A stretch of DNA of 64,000 nucleotides from Haloplanus sp. XH21 (GTDB taxonomy: Archaea; Halobacteriota; Halobacteria; Halobacteriales; Haloferacaceae), in NCBI RefSeq assembly GCF_023276355.1, contig NZ_JALLPL010000001.1, positions 1,736,001 to 1,800,000 of the forward strand, given 5' to 3'. The notes under the pieces were generated by a model. That model was not told the DNA's origin and searched no databases. It saw only the letters and a list, made by a program, of their open reading frames with translations. Positions 36,154-43,176 of this stretch are shown here, piece after piece. Position 1 is the stretch's first letter, and each line of letters opens with the position of its first letter. The position numbers and the translations under genes are program-made.

Positions 36154-36912
36154 ATGGAAGTCGTCATTCTCACCGTCGGGGACGAAGTGCTCGCGGGAGA
36201 CACGACGAACACGAACGCGACGTGGTTGGCGAAGCAAGTGACCGACCGCGGCGCCACCGTCGCGCGCATCCTCACCGTCCCGGACGACTGCGCGGTCATC
36301 GAGCGCGTCGTCCGCGAGTGGTCAGCGGCGTTCGACGCCGTGATCGTCACCGGCGGGCTTGGCGGCACGCCCGACGACGTGACTGCCGACGCCATCGCCG
36401 ACGCCTTCGGCCGGGACTTGGCCGTCGACCCTACCGTCCGAGAGGACGTCCTCGAAACCGTCGCCGCCTACCGCGAGGCGAACCCGGAGACCATCGAGGC
36501 CCACGACGTCGACATCGATGTCGACGCCTGGGCGGCCCTGCCGGCGGGGAGCCGTCCGCTCATCAACCCCGAGGGGTTGTGCCCGGGGTGTGTCCTCGAG
36601 AACGTCTACGCCTTCCCGGGCGTGCCGGCGGAGATGCGCGCGCTCTTCGAGCAGGTCGCCGGCGAGTTCGGCGGCGACACCGTCTCGATGACGCTTCACA
36701 CCCCACAGCCGGAGGGGTCGATGGTCGACGCGCTCACGACGGTCCGCGAGCAGTTCGACGTGACGGTCGGGAGCTATCCGAGCGGTACGGAGTTGAACCG
36801 GCTGAAGATCACGGGGACCGACGCCGACGCCGTCGAACGGGCGGCGCGGTGGCTCGGCGAGCACGTCGCGATCACGGACGCCCCCGACGGTGCGGCAGCG
36901 GAGAGGGACTAA
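36154..36912 (+). CDS. MoaB/CinA N-terminal-like molybdopterin-binding domain protein (252 aa)
   Basis: Opens MEVVILTVGDEVLAGDTTNTN and has the MPT-binding pattern VIVTGGLGGTPDDVT. It is followed by a CinA-like second region (NPEGLCPGCVLENVYAFPGVP). Archaeal members of this kind are annotated as competence/damage-inducible protein A-like; the substrate may be a nucleotide or cofactor. The ATG at 36154 is chosen at the usual first strand. It is divergent from trkH. Confidence 0.8.
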   Translation: MEVVILTVGDEVLAGDTTNTNATWLAKQVTDRGATVARILTVPDDCAVIERVVREWSAAFDAVIVTGGLGGTPDDVTADAIADAFGRDLAVDPTVREDVLETVAAYREANPETIEAHDVDIDVDAWAALPAGSRPLINPEGLCPGCVLENVYAFPGVPAEMRALFEQVAGEFGGDTVSMTLHTPQPEGSMVDALTTVREQFDVTVGSYPSGTELNRLKITGTDADAVERAARWLGEHVAITDAPDGAAAERD

Positions 36913-36984
36913 TTCTCCCGACCCTCCCTCTGAGACGCGTCGCCACCCCGAAACACACTCAAGGCCCGCGCCGAAGGGGAGCGT

Positions 36985-37287
36985 ATGGGATTCGGAAGCA
37001 CGGCGAAGAAGCTCCAGCAGGTCACGGACATGGCCGAGGATGTCTACACGCGTTTGAACAAGCTTCGCGAGCAGGTCGACGAGACGCGGGACGCCGTCGA
37101 CGAGACCCGCAAGCGCGTCGACGATATCGACCGCGAACTCGCCGAACAGCGAGCCATTCTCGATGCCATCGCCACCGAACAGGGGATCGACGTCGAGACG
37201 CTGATCGCGGAGGCGCACGTCGTCGACGCCGAGGAAGTCGCCGGTGAGGAGAACGACGAGCAGTCCAAGACGGGATCGGACGCCTGA
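36985..37287 (+). CDS. Coiled-coil haloarchaeal protein (100 aa)
   Basis: A short protein with a long heptad-containing helix (MAEDVYTRLNKLREQVDETR, then DAVDETRKRVDDIDREL). A second helix and an acidic tail follow. I recall DUF5798-type haloarchaeal proteins with this layout. There is no catalytic motif. It ends 7 bp before the convergent CoA-binding protein gene. Confidence 0.7.
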   Translation: MGFGSTAKKLQQVTDMAEDVYTRLNKLREQVDETRDAVDETRKRVDDIDRELAEQRAILDAIATEQGIDVETLIAEAHVVDAEEVAGEENDEQSKTGSDA

Positions 37288-37294
37288 CGCCGTC

Positions 37295-37717
37295 TCAGCC
37301 CCGGAACTGCTGGTGGGTCACCTTGAGACAGCGGTCCTGAACGACGGTCAGGCCGGCTTCGCGGGCCCGTGTCGCCGCCTCGTCGTCACGGATGCCGCGC
37401 TGGAGCCAGAGGCCGCGCACGTCGCCGCGCTCGGCCACGCGGTCGAGCACCGCATCGACGATGCCGCTCACTTCCTCGCTCGGCCGAAACACGTCGACTA
37501 GATCGATCCGTTCGCTCACGTCGGCGAGCGTATCGTAGGCCGGGCGGCCGAGCACGGCGTCGTGGTGTGGGTTGATCGGTACGATGTCGTACCCCTGGTG
37601 CTGGAGATACGCGGGCACGTCGTGGGCCGCCTTTCCGGGCGTGGCCGAACAGCCGATCACGGCGATGGTGTTCACGTCGAGCAGGTCGCGGATGTCGGCA
37701 TCGGTGGCGGTGGGCAT
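37295..37717 (-). CDS. CoA-binding domain protein (140 aa)
   Basis: A stand-alone CoA-binding Rossmann domain like YccU. It shows IAVIGCSATPGKAAHDVPAY, then YDIVPINPHHDAVLG and a final GLWLQRGIRDDEAATRA block. Such proteins bind CoA and have an unclear role. The ATG at 37717 is chosen at the start of the homologous region. It is 68 bp downstream of the KaiC-like gene on the same strand. Confidence 0.82.
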   Translation of the reverse strand: MPTATDADIRDLLDVNTIAVIGCSATPGKAAHDVPAYLQHQGYDIVPINPHHDAVLGRPAYDTLADVSERIDLVDVFRPSEEVSGIVDAVLDRVAERGDVRGLWLQRGIRDDEAATRAREAGLTVVQDRCLKVTHQQFRG

Positions 37718-37785
37718 GGGCGACGGTACGCCCTCTCGACCCATGAATCGTCCGCCGTCAGAGAGAACACAGCGACGGTGCTCAC

Positions 37786-38397
37786 TCAGTTCCCGGGCAA
37801 CCTCGCGGTCGGTTCCGCGTCCTCGCGGGTCTCGATGACGCCGTCGAACAGCTGTTTGAGCGTGTTCATCGTCTTGTCGTCGTGGGCCGAGGAGTCGATG
37901 GCGTAGAGACCGAGGCCGTCGACGCTCTGGACGCGTCCGGTGAACACGTGAAGGAACCGGAAGACAGTCTGCAGGTCCGAGTACATCAAAAGCGTCGACA
38001 GGGAGTCCAAGAACACCCGATTGCGCTCGATCCCGCGCTCCTCGTAGAACTCCTGGAGGAGTTCGGAGAACTTGATCCCGACGCCCGTCATGTCGACGGG
38101 CGAGGAGGTGTACCGGATCCGGGGGTCGTCACGGATGTCGCTGACGCCCTGCTGCCGGGTCACGCAGTCGACGACGGCGAGCGGGCGGTCCTCGTAGTCG
38201 ATACGCTCCGAGAACGCTTCGAAGACGCGTTTGGCGCCGTCGGTGTTGCTGACGACGATCGCCCCTTCGTCGTTGCGAACGCCGGTCGTCAGGATGTCGA
38301 ACGCCAGCTCCTTTTTGCCGGTGAGCGCCGGGCCCGAGAGCAAGAGATTCGTCCCCTCGTCAACCTCGGCGTTCAGCGGTGGGCCGAGGTCATACAT
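37786..38397 (-). CDS. KaiC/RecA-like ATPase domain protein (203 aa)
   Basis: A short RecA-superfamily protein. The Walker A-like loop SGPALTGKKEL lies near residues 21-31 and a Walker B-type strand RVFLDSLSTLLMY follows. No C-terminal catalytic extension is present. Haloarchaea have many such KaiC-like single-domain proteins linked to signalling. It is the last chromosomal gene before the tRNA-Arg and the integrated element. Its ATG at 38397 begins MYDLGPPLN. Confidence 0.75.
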   Translation of the reverse strand: MYDLGPPLNAEVDEGTNLLLSGPALTGKKELAFDILTTGVRNDEGAIVVSNTDGAKRVFEAFSERIDYEDRPLAVVDCVTRQQGVSDIRDDPRIRYTSSPVDMTGVGIKFSELLQEFYEERGIERNRVFLDSLSTLLMYSDLQTVFRFLHVFTGRVQSVDGLGLYAIDSSAHDDKTMNTLKQLFDGVIETREDAEPTARLPGN

Positions 38398-38560
38398 CGC
38401 GAACCCTCTCAGGGGTCGATAGAAACGGTGGAGTCTCGCCCTGTGGACGACACGGCTCACCGGAGATCATGAGGTGGTATGAACATATAGTGAGCCGGTA
38501 ATATTCTTTTTGATTGTCGTAGAATCGCGCGGTGAGACGCCGATACTGGAGCGTTCAGCC

Positions 38561-38572
38561 GGTGTGCACACC
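38561..38572. promoter_or_regulatory. 12-bp perfect palindrome upstream of tRNA-Arg
   Basis: The sequence GGTGTGCACACC is a perfect dyad in the gap between the KaiC-like gene and tRNA-Arg. It could be a regulator site or chance. No bound factor can be named. Confidence 0.3.
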
Positions 38573-38651
38573 GCAAATTCCTCATGAACCTGACGAATCG
38601 TGTCGCGAACCGCGGCACTTAACAGCGACCGCCGAGTTCGACTGCACTACG

Positions 38652-38726
38652 GGGCGCTTAGCTCAGCCTGGACAGAGTGTCTGGCTTCGGACCAGATTGT
38701 CGCGGGTTCAAATCCTGCAGCGCCCA
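38652..38726 (+). tRNA. tRNA-Arg(TCG), integration target
   Basis: A full cloverleaf: acceptor GGGCGCT/AGCGCCC, D-arm GCTC...GAGT, anticodon loop CTTCGGA with anticodon TCG (reads CGA), T-arm GCGGG-TTCAAAT-CCTGC and discriminator A. No intron. The last 22 nt belong to the direct repeat that bounds the integrated element, so integration regenerated an intact gene here. Confidence 0.92.
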
Positions 38727-38741
38727 TCATTCTGCGTGACG
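38705..38741. repeat. attL direct repeat (tRNA 3' end)
   Basis: A 37-bp repeat of 54837-54873. The first 24 bp are identical (from GGTTCAAATCCTG to GCCCATC), one base differs at 38729, and the last 12 bp TTCTGCGTGACG are identical. It begins in the T-arm of tRNA-Arg and extends 15 bp beyond the gene. This is the classical left attachment site of a tRNA-integrating element. Confidence 0.9.
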
Positions 38742-39002
38742 GGCAACATTTGGCAGACGGCAGTACGGCGTTTATAAAAGAACCCCTCTTCGGCCGATCT
38801 GATTTCATCACGTTTCGGAACGGGGGTCGCCAGTGTCATGCGATTCGCTTGCATTTGAATGACACCGCGAGGACATAATACTTGGGTAGAGAGTGTAATT
38901 GGCGGCGCGCGCGAGAGACTTTGGCGTCCAACTTCGGCCCCCTCCACTCAACTCAGCACTTCAGATATAGATCCCGTCTGCATCCGCGCAGTTCCTCGTA
39001 CC
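38742..39002. other. Gene-poor left end of the element
   Basis: About 260 bp downstream of attL. I see a TTTATAAAAG promoter-like stretch near 38771 and no convincing frame on either strand. Several short frames cross it but have no protein-like composition. Confidence 0.4.
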
Positions 39003-39329
39003 TCACAGTTCCTGTTCCATCTTCTCGAAAAGGGTACGCCATCGTTCAGGCACGTCGTCAGTGTCGTACACCCCTTCGTTCGCCAATTCTAAGAGGCGGA
39101 TGGCTTCCTCCTCGGTGAGGTTCTGAAGATTCAGCTCCTCCACGGTCTTTTCGCGCGCCCACTCCGTGCTCATTGGTCGGTCGCGTTTGATCGCTCCGTA
39201 GAAATGGAACCAGAACATGAGATTGCCTTCGGACGGAACGGGTTGGCGCTTATCCTGACGGACTTGGTCGGGGATCAGCGGAAGTGACGGTACTGCTGAG
39301 AGAGTCCCGAGGAACGACCGTCGAAACAT
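39003..39329 (-). CDS. Hypothetical element protein (108 aa)
   Basis: A frame starting MFRRSFLGTLSAVPSLPLIP with a charged helical C-terminal half (TEWAREKTVEELNLQNLTEE, then AIRLLELANEGVYDTDDVPE). The C-terminal region looks protein-like. The true start might be the later MSTEWARE. An 8-bp inverted repeat lies in the upstream gap near 39392-39427. No family is recognised. Confidence 0.5.
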   Translation of the reverse strand: MFRRSFLGTLSAVPSLPLIPDQVRQDKRQPVPSEGNLMFWFHFYGAIKRDRPMSTEWAREKTVEELNLQNLTEEEAIRLLELANEGVYDTDDVPERWRTLFEKMEQEL

Positions 39330-39391
39330 GCCGTCGACAAAGTGACTCCCCTCCTAAAATCTACCTCCGCCTAGGGTACGTGCCTATGTAC

Positions 39392-39427
39392 GTACTCACG
39401 TAGATACGCAGGTGCGTGTGTGAGTAC
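39392..39427. promoter_or_regulatory. Inverted repeat GTACTCAC-N20-GTGAGTAC
   Basis: Perfect 8-bp arms at 39392-39399 and 39420-39427 lie in a gap rich in GTACGT and GTGCGTG. They are upstream of the minus-strand gene at 39003. This might be an operator or part of an element replication or partition site. Confidence 0.4.
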
Positions 39428-39526
39428 TCGCCTGGTGGTGTAGGCTGGTCGGAGTATTGTCTAACGGAATTCGTTCAGTAGACGCGACAACATATCCCTA
39501 TTCGGGCAATGCTGCGAGTGACTCGG

Positions 39527-39790
39527 CTACTTCGATTTAGCGTCGGACTCGCTGCTCGCTTCGAGGATCTCGGCCGCCACGTCCTTTACGTGTTGCTGAT
39601 GAGACGCCGGGGTCTGTACGCTCTGGGCCGCATTGAGTTGGTCGTTGACGACAGCGTTTTGTTGTGGCCCCCAATTCTCGGGCGGCTCTGATTTGATGTA
39701 GTCGACCCACCGCTTGATGCTCTCGATGCGCTGCTCGCGGTTGCGTTCGTGCTTCGCGTCGAGGTGCTCAGGCGCGTTTGAGTCGCTCAT
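39527..39790 (-). CDS. Hypothetical element protein (87 aa)
   Basis: A small polar helical protein beginning MSDSNAPEHLDAKHERNREQ and rich in Glu, Gln and Ser. It contains a WVDYIKSEPPENWGPQQNAV segment. There is no motif or membrane segment. It lies 26 bp downstream of the winged-helix gene on the same strand and is probably co-transcribed with it. Confidence 0.55.
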   Translation of the reverse strand: MSDSNAPEHLDAKHERNREQRIESIKRWVDYIKSEPPENWGPQQNAVVNDQLNAAQSVQTPASHQQHVKDVAAEILEASSESDAKSK

Positions 39791-39816
39791 ATTTGTCTTC
39801 GACGTCGTTCCAACTG

Positions 39817-40158
39817 CTACTCATCACCGACGCTGTTGAGCGCGCCGTTCAACTCGAAGAGTTCTCGGACGACATTGCTGTCTGCGACCCGGTATCGACG
39901 TGGAGACGTATTCGGGACCTCCTCAATAAGCTCGACTTCAAGCAGAAGGTCGGTGTAGTTACCAACGGTCTGGCGTGTGACGCCGGCGTGTCCTGCGAGT
40001 TCAGTTTTGTTGAACTCACAGTTCGGCGGAAGATCGAGTAACGCATCTACGAGGATCGGGATCGCGTCGTGCTGCGTAAGGTAGAGCCATCCGCTAGGAT
40101 GCTCCCGACGGAGTTCCTTCTTATCCACGCGGTCACCCGCGTATTCCATGTTGCTCAT
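39817..40158 (-). CDS. Winged-helix DNA-binding protein (113 aa)
   Basis: Contains a clear HTH: CEFNKTELAGHAGVTRQTVG followed by NYTDLLLEVELIEEVPNTSP and a wing (RRYRVADSNVV). This is the layout of small haloarchaeal plasmid and virus regulators. Two ATG starts (40158 and 40149) are possible; a CATAAATCG TATA-like box about 20 bp upstream does not decide between them. It probably regulates element genes. Confidence 0.7.
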   Translation of the reverse strand: MSNMEYAGDRVDKKELRREHPSGWLYLTQHDAIPILVDALLDLPPNCEFNKTELAGHAGVTRQTVGNYTDLLLEVELIEEVPNTSPRRYRVADSNVVRELFELNGALNSVGDE

Positions 40159-40207
40159 ACAGAGAGCCAACCGCATAAATCGTCGGGAGAGGCGTGTTCT
40201 TGACACC

Positions 40208-40501
40208 TCATCCGATCCGCTCAATTGACTCAAGGCCAGGGACCTCGGCGAGCCGTCTCCTCACCTGCGCATCGGTCATTGTCGTGGTCCAACGAATGGT
40301 GATGCCGACGGTGATGGTCGTTGCCGAAAGCTTCGGAGCGATACCGTGCAGGTCGTCAACCGTGACGGCATCGATGTCCTCGGGACGTGAGATGCGCTCT
40401 TCAGCGTCGGTGACGAGGTCGCCGTCTGCGCCACACGGGATGCGGATCGTGACGACAGCAGTCGTCATCGGCTCTGGGTCGTTGTCACTGGAGATTGCCA
40501 T
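40208..40501 (-). CDS. Hypothetical element protein (97 aa)
   Basis: Begins MAISSDNDPEPMTTAVVTIR; an upstream ATG at 40546 or a downstream one at 40468 is possible. It has alternating beta-type segments (AVVTIRIPCG, AVTVDDLHG, TITVGITIRWTT) and a terminal helix, suggesting a small alpha/beta ferredoxin-like fold. The family is not recognised. It lies between the winged-helix gene and the TROVE gene, all on the minus strand. Confidence 0.55.
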   Translation of the reverse strand: MAISSDNDPEPMTTAVVTIRIPCGADGDLVTDAEERISRPEDIDAVTVDDLHGIAPKLSATTITVGITIRWTTTMTDAQVRRRLAEVPGLESIERIG

Positions 40502-40661
40502 GATGTCACCTCTGTTGAAGAGCGTCGCTCGGGCTGTCTGATTCACGAGCTGCGCTCCGAGTGCGCGAGGGACGATTCGAACGCCCGTCTCGGTCGTGGC
40601 ACGACCGCGTGATACCGAACTACACTACTCGCACTTGACGGGGAAAGATGAGAGGGCAACA

Positions 40662-42191
40662 CTATGCAGGTTCGAAGGCCTCGATTTCATCGATGACCTG
40701 CTTCGGATTTTCGGCGTGTTCGATGAACGAGAGGACGTTCTCCGACCAGCCGGAAACGTTGTAGACGTTCTCGTATCCCTCCGGCGTCACGAGGTCGCCG
40801 TAGGACGCGAGATCGACGAGATACAATGCGGTGTCCGAGGAGACCTCGTCCCGATACGCGTCGAACGCCGCCTTGACCGTCTGGGTATCGCGTGCTGTGA
40901 ATGGCGTGCTGTCCCAAATCTGCATGTCGGTGAAGACGACGATACGCTCGACCGGCTCGCCTCGGTCGCGGAGGTACTCCAGTGCCTTCCAGCCGTTCGT
41001 CGAGTTCCCGACGTCCTCGTCGATGGCCAGTACCGCACCTTGACGCTGCAGTACTGGCGTGTTCACGTGCATCGGAACGGTCTGGAAGTCGTCACCGAAC
41101 CCGCCAACCTCGGCACCTTGGTCGGCCAGGATCGCACCGAACAACGCACCGATTTCCTTCAGCCTGAGCGTGCTGTTCGTGGATAGCGCCATGTCCATCG
41201 ACCCTGAGAGGTCCACGGCGACGAACGTGTCTCCGAGTCCGTCAGGCACCGTCTCGACAGCGACGTCGATTGCGTCCTCCAGCCACTGCTCGACCGCTGG
41301 TGCTTGGACGTCAGCATTCTGGAGCGCGGTGTACGCCTGGTAGTACCGGAACGGGTACAGCGGCGCGTACCGGACTGCTTCCAAGTCAAGGTGCCCTACG
41401 ACGGTGTCCTCGTCGACGCCGGCTTCGAGCATGTTCCGGAGGTTCCGGATCGACGCGAAGATCGGCAGCGTGTATTCGTCGTCTTCGAGGAGCGTCTCCC
41501 AAGCGTCCTGAGTGTTGCCGCGCTCGGAGATGACGGTTTCCCAGGTGTTGGGCGATGGCAACGGTTCGACGTCGGGATAGTCGTCGAGGTCGCCGCGCAT
41601 GAACTCCTCGAATAGCACCTCCTGGTCGGCGTCGACCGGCTTCGGGTGGACGCGATTGAACACGTCGTGCAGCGTTACCTCACGCCGCGACAGCTCGTAT
41701 TTGCCCAGCGTGTAGGCGTCCGCCATCGAAACGAGCGCGTCTTCGATGCCGCGTCGAAGCGGCCACGGGGCAGTCCCGCCGAACAACTGGTCGTGGATAG
41801 CGAGGGCGGTCGCCGTTTCATCCATCCGCTGGATGATCGCCGGTGCCCACTCGCGGATGAGTGACTCGGGTGAGTCATCCTTGAACCGGTCGTCGTTGGC
41901 TGCCAGTACGAGCAGGACCTGTGGAATGTCCCGCAGGTAGAGTTCCTGGCGCGCGTACGCGGCGAGCTTCAGGACGAACTCCGGATCCTCGTCTGCCGCG
42001 GCGTCGAACCGCCGGACGACAGCAGCGAGTTGCTCGTCATCGGTTTCGTAGAACGAGCCCTCCAGCAGTTGGTTGATCGTGCGCTTGTACAGTGCGAGTC
42101 GAGGGTCGGCAGGGTCGAACGCTTCCCCACCTTCGTAGTTGGTGGTTCGCGTCGCCTCCGCGACCGTTTGCTTTGGCTTGTTGAATTCCAT
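40662..42191 (-). CDS. Ro60-family protein: TROVE domain plus von Willebrand A domain (509 aa)
   Basis: TROVE HEAT-repeat ring, residues about 25-300: FVLKLAAYARQELYLRDIPQ, LIREWAPAIIQRMDE, LRRGIEDALVSMADAYTLGK, LPIFASIRNLRNMLEAG. It is followed by a vWA domain whose MIDAS reads DLSGS at residues 327-331 with VFTDMQ at about 419-424. This is the architecture of Ro60/Rsr, which binds Y RNAs and the ends of misfolded RNAs and works with exonucleases in RNA quality control. The length fits Ro60. Upstream on the same strand lie a tRNA-Arg and three tandem Y-like RNAs, matching the usual rsr-Y RNA arrangement of bacteria. Confidence 0.92.
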   Translation of the reverse strand: MEFNKPKQTVAEATRTTNYEGGEAFDPADPRLALYKRTINQLLEGSFYETDDEQLAAVVRRFDAAADEDPEFVLKLAAYARQELYLRDIPQVLLVLAANDDRFKDDSPESLIREWAPAIIQRMDETATALAIHDQLFGGTAPWPLRRGIEDALVSMADAYTLGKYELSRREVTLHDVFNRVHPKPVDADQEVLFEEFMRGDLDDYPDVEPLPSPNTWETVISERGNTQDAWETLLEDDEYTLPIFASIRNLRNMLEAGVDEDTVVGHLDLEAVRYAPLYPFRYYQAYTALQNADVQAPAVEQWLEDAIDVAVETVPDGLGDTFVAVDLSGSMDMALSTNSTLRLKEIGALFGAILADQGAEVGGFGDDFQTVPMHVNTPVLQRQGAVLAIDEDVGNSTNGWKALEYLRDRGEPVERIVVFTDMQIWDSTPFTARDTQTVKAAFDAYRDEVSSDTALYLVDLASYGDLVTPEGYENVYNVSGWSENVLSFIEHAENPKQVIDEIEAFEPA

Positions 42192-42259
42192 GCTATCACT
42201 CGGAGCCGCAACAGGCGACTCCGATACCAGTGCTGCTCACCTGCGGTGCAAGCAGCGAA

Positions 42260-42334
42260 CGTCCCCGGCACGATTCGAACGTGCGACACCCGGCTTCGAA
42301 GGCCGGTGCTCTGTCCAGGCTGAGCTACGGGAAC
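42260..42334 (-). tRNA. tRNA-Arg(TCG), element-encoded
   Basis: Acceptor GTTCCCG/CGGGGAC, D-arm GCTC-AGCCTGGACA-GAGC, anticodon loop CTTCGAA (TCG), T-arm GCACG-TTCGAAT-CGTGC, discriminator G. It has the same anticodon as the tRNA used as attachment site but a different body. It lies between the Y-like RNAs and the TROVE gene. Confidence 0.9.
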
Positions 42335-42340
42335 ATGAGA

Positions 42341-42475
42341 GTGGCCGGAAAACTGCTGGAGCCGGAACAGCGTGCTACCTGGTTACACTACGGTGGACGA
42401 ACGGATTCCACCGCCGGGATTCGAACCCGGACTTCCGGCTCCAGAGGCGAAGGATGGCTCCAACTCGACGGCCAC
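42341..42475 (-). ncRNA. Y-like RNA 1 with permuted tRNA-like domain (YrlA-type)
   Basis: The terminal helix GTGGCCG/CGGCCAC leads to an internal loop TCGAGT facing GCAGTTTTC, then a 7-bp helix TGGAGCC/GGCTCCA. The apical domain has a T-arm (CCGGG-TTCGAAT-CCCGG, 42414-42430). Next is an acceptor-like stem CGGTGGA/TCCACCG closed by a 9-nt loop, then a D-arm (GTGT...GCAC with GG in its loop, 42372-42388). This T-acceptor-D order is a circularly permuted tRNA, as in bacterial YrlA Y RNAs. A 12-bp pairing of 42433-42444 with 42356-42367 is an alternative inner stem. Ends are defined only by the helix. Confidence 0.8.
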
Positions 42476-42486
42476 GGGATGAGTGA

Positions 42487-42634
42487 TGGCGACCGGGAAA
42501 CTGTCGAGGCGGATCCGGTGTCGAGAGCACCCACGTGCTCTCTTTGTCCGGGATGTTCTCGATGGACGAGGCCACCGACAGGATTTGAACCTGCGAGTTC
42601 CTGGCGAAGCAACGCCCCGACTCGACGGTCGCCA
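42487..42634 (-). ncRNA. Y-like RNA 2 with T-arm
   Basis: The terminal helix TGGCGACCG/CGGTCGCCA (9 bp) is followed by loop TCGAGT facing ACAGTTTCC, then helix CGGGGCG/CGCCTCG. The apical part has a T-arm GCAGG-TTCAAAT-CCTGT (42578-42594), a CGGTG/CACCG pairing in the acceptor position, and an 8-bp hairpin GAGAGCAC/GTGCTCTC in place of a simple loop. The loops match those of RNAs 1 and 3 exactly in size. It abuts RNA 3 with no spacer. Confidence 0.75.
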
Positions 42635-42725
42635 CGTGCGGTCGGGAAACTGACGGCGCGACGGGCTATGACTCCCGGTGTGGGCCTTGCGGGCTGAAGG
42701 AACGCACCGTCTCGTCGACCGCACG
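42635..42725 (-). ncRNA. Y-like RNA 3, short form
   Basis: The terminal helix CGTGCGGTCG/CGACCGCACG (10 bp) leads to loop ACGAGA facing TCAGTTTCC, then inner helix CGGTGCG/CGCGCCG. The apex (about 40 nt) starts TTCCTTCAGCC, similar to the CTTCGCC of RNAs 1 and 2, and has no T-arm. It would be a Y RNA lacking the tRNA-like module. It is directly upstream of RNA 2 on the same strand. Confidence 0.72.
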
Positions 42726-42729
42726 CTAT

Positions 42730-42813
42730 GGGAACCGACAGAGGACGCGTCACCGGTCTGCGTCGCTACCTCGCTGGTACGACACAGAGCGTCACTGTCC
42801 ACTGCCAGTTCCC
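42730..42813 (-). ncRNA. Unclassified structured RNA or spacer hairpin
   Basis: The ends pair as GGGAACTG/CGGTTCCC. Inside, TCTGTGTCG pairs with CGACGCAGA (9 bp) and is extended by TACC/GGTA, giving one long hairpin. The WCGAGW and CAGTTTYC loops of the three Y-like RNAs are absent. It lies between tRNA-Glu(TTC) and Y-like RNA 3 and may be a further small RNA or a processing spacer. Confidence 0.4.
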
Positions 42814-42816
42814 GAG

Positions 42817-42892
42817 TGCTCCCGAGGGGAATCGAACCCCCGACCTCCAGTTTGAAAGACTGGCGTCCCTCGCCAACGGAGACTCCGGGAGC
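42817..42892 (-). tRNA. tRNA-Glu(TTC)
   Basis: Acceptor GCTCCCG/CGGGAGC, anticodon stem CCAGT/ACTGG with loop CTTTCAA (TTC), T-arm GGGGG-TTCGATT-CCCCT, discriminator A. Its D-arm sequence (GTCTCCGTTGGCGAGGGAC) is identical to that of tRNA-Gln at 44575, pointing to duplication between the two. Confidence 0.88.
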
Positions 42893-42913
42893 CTCACTGC
42901 AATTGGTTCCGAG

Positions 42914-42987
42914 CGCCTGAGGAAGGACTCGAACCTCCCGCGACCGGGGTAACAGCCCGGCACCCCCACCAGGGGGGTATCCCAGGC
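42914..42987 (-). tRNA. tRNA-Asn(GTT)
   Basis: Acceptor GCCTGGG/CTCAGGC, anticodon stem CCGGG/CCCGG with loop CTGTTAC (GTT), T-arm GGAGG-TTCGAGT-CCTTC, discriminator G. The D-stem is unusually C/G-rich (ACCCC/GGGGT) and base 8 is A rather than T. Confidence 0.82.
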
Positions 42988-42993
42988 ATCGAG

Positions 42994-43066
42994 AGGGCCC
43001 GACGGGATTCGAACCCGCTATCCTGCGGTTAAAAGCCGCTCGCCTGTCCTCATAGGCTCCGGGCCC
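42994..43066 (-). tRNA. tRNA-Lys(TTT)
   Basis: Acceptor GGGCCCG/CGGGCCC, D-arm GCCT...AGGC, anticodon loop CTTTTAA (TTT), T-arm GCGGG-TTCGAAT-CCCGT. The outermost anticodon-stem pair is an A-A mismatch and the apparent discriminator is T. Confidence 0.85.
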
Positions 43067-43069
43067 ACA

Positions 43070-43142
43070 TGCTCCAGCCCGGATTCGAACCGGGGGCTCG
43101 GCCGTGAGAGGGCCGTGAGTTTGGCCGCTACTCCACTGGAGC
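43070..43142 (-). tRNA. tRNA-Glu(CTC)
   Basis: Acceptor GCTCCAG/CTGGAGC, D-arm GAGT...ACTC, anticodon stem CGGCC/GGCCG with loop CTCTCAC (CTC), T-arm CCCGG-TTCGAAT-CCGGG, discriminator A. A second Glu acceptor besides Glu(TTC). Confidence 0.88.
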
Positions 43143-43176
43143 GGGTTGGCCTCTCCTGGAAAGGGTCATCGGCCAG

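Noticed and set aside
38742..38947. Small frame on the minus strand near attL
   Set aside because: Arg/Ser-rich composition, overlaps the tRNA end, no start context and no domain.
42341..42475. Intron-containing tRNA-Trp or tRNA-Gln reading of the Y-like RNA 1 interval
   Set aside because: The T-arm is upstream of the matching acceptor 5' strand, so a normal exon order is impossible. A forced anticodon needs four extra bases after the D-arm. The shared loops with the two neighbouring RNAs explain the region better.
42578..42634. A D-armless tRNA formed by GCGACCG and CGGTGGC around the T-arm of Y-like RNA 2
   Set aside because: It has a G-G mismatch in the acceptor and no anticodon arm, and it competes with a perfect 9-bp terminal helix shared in plan with RNAs 1 and 3.
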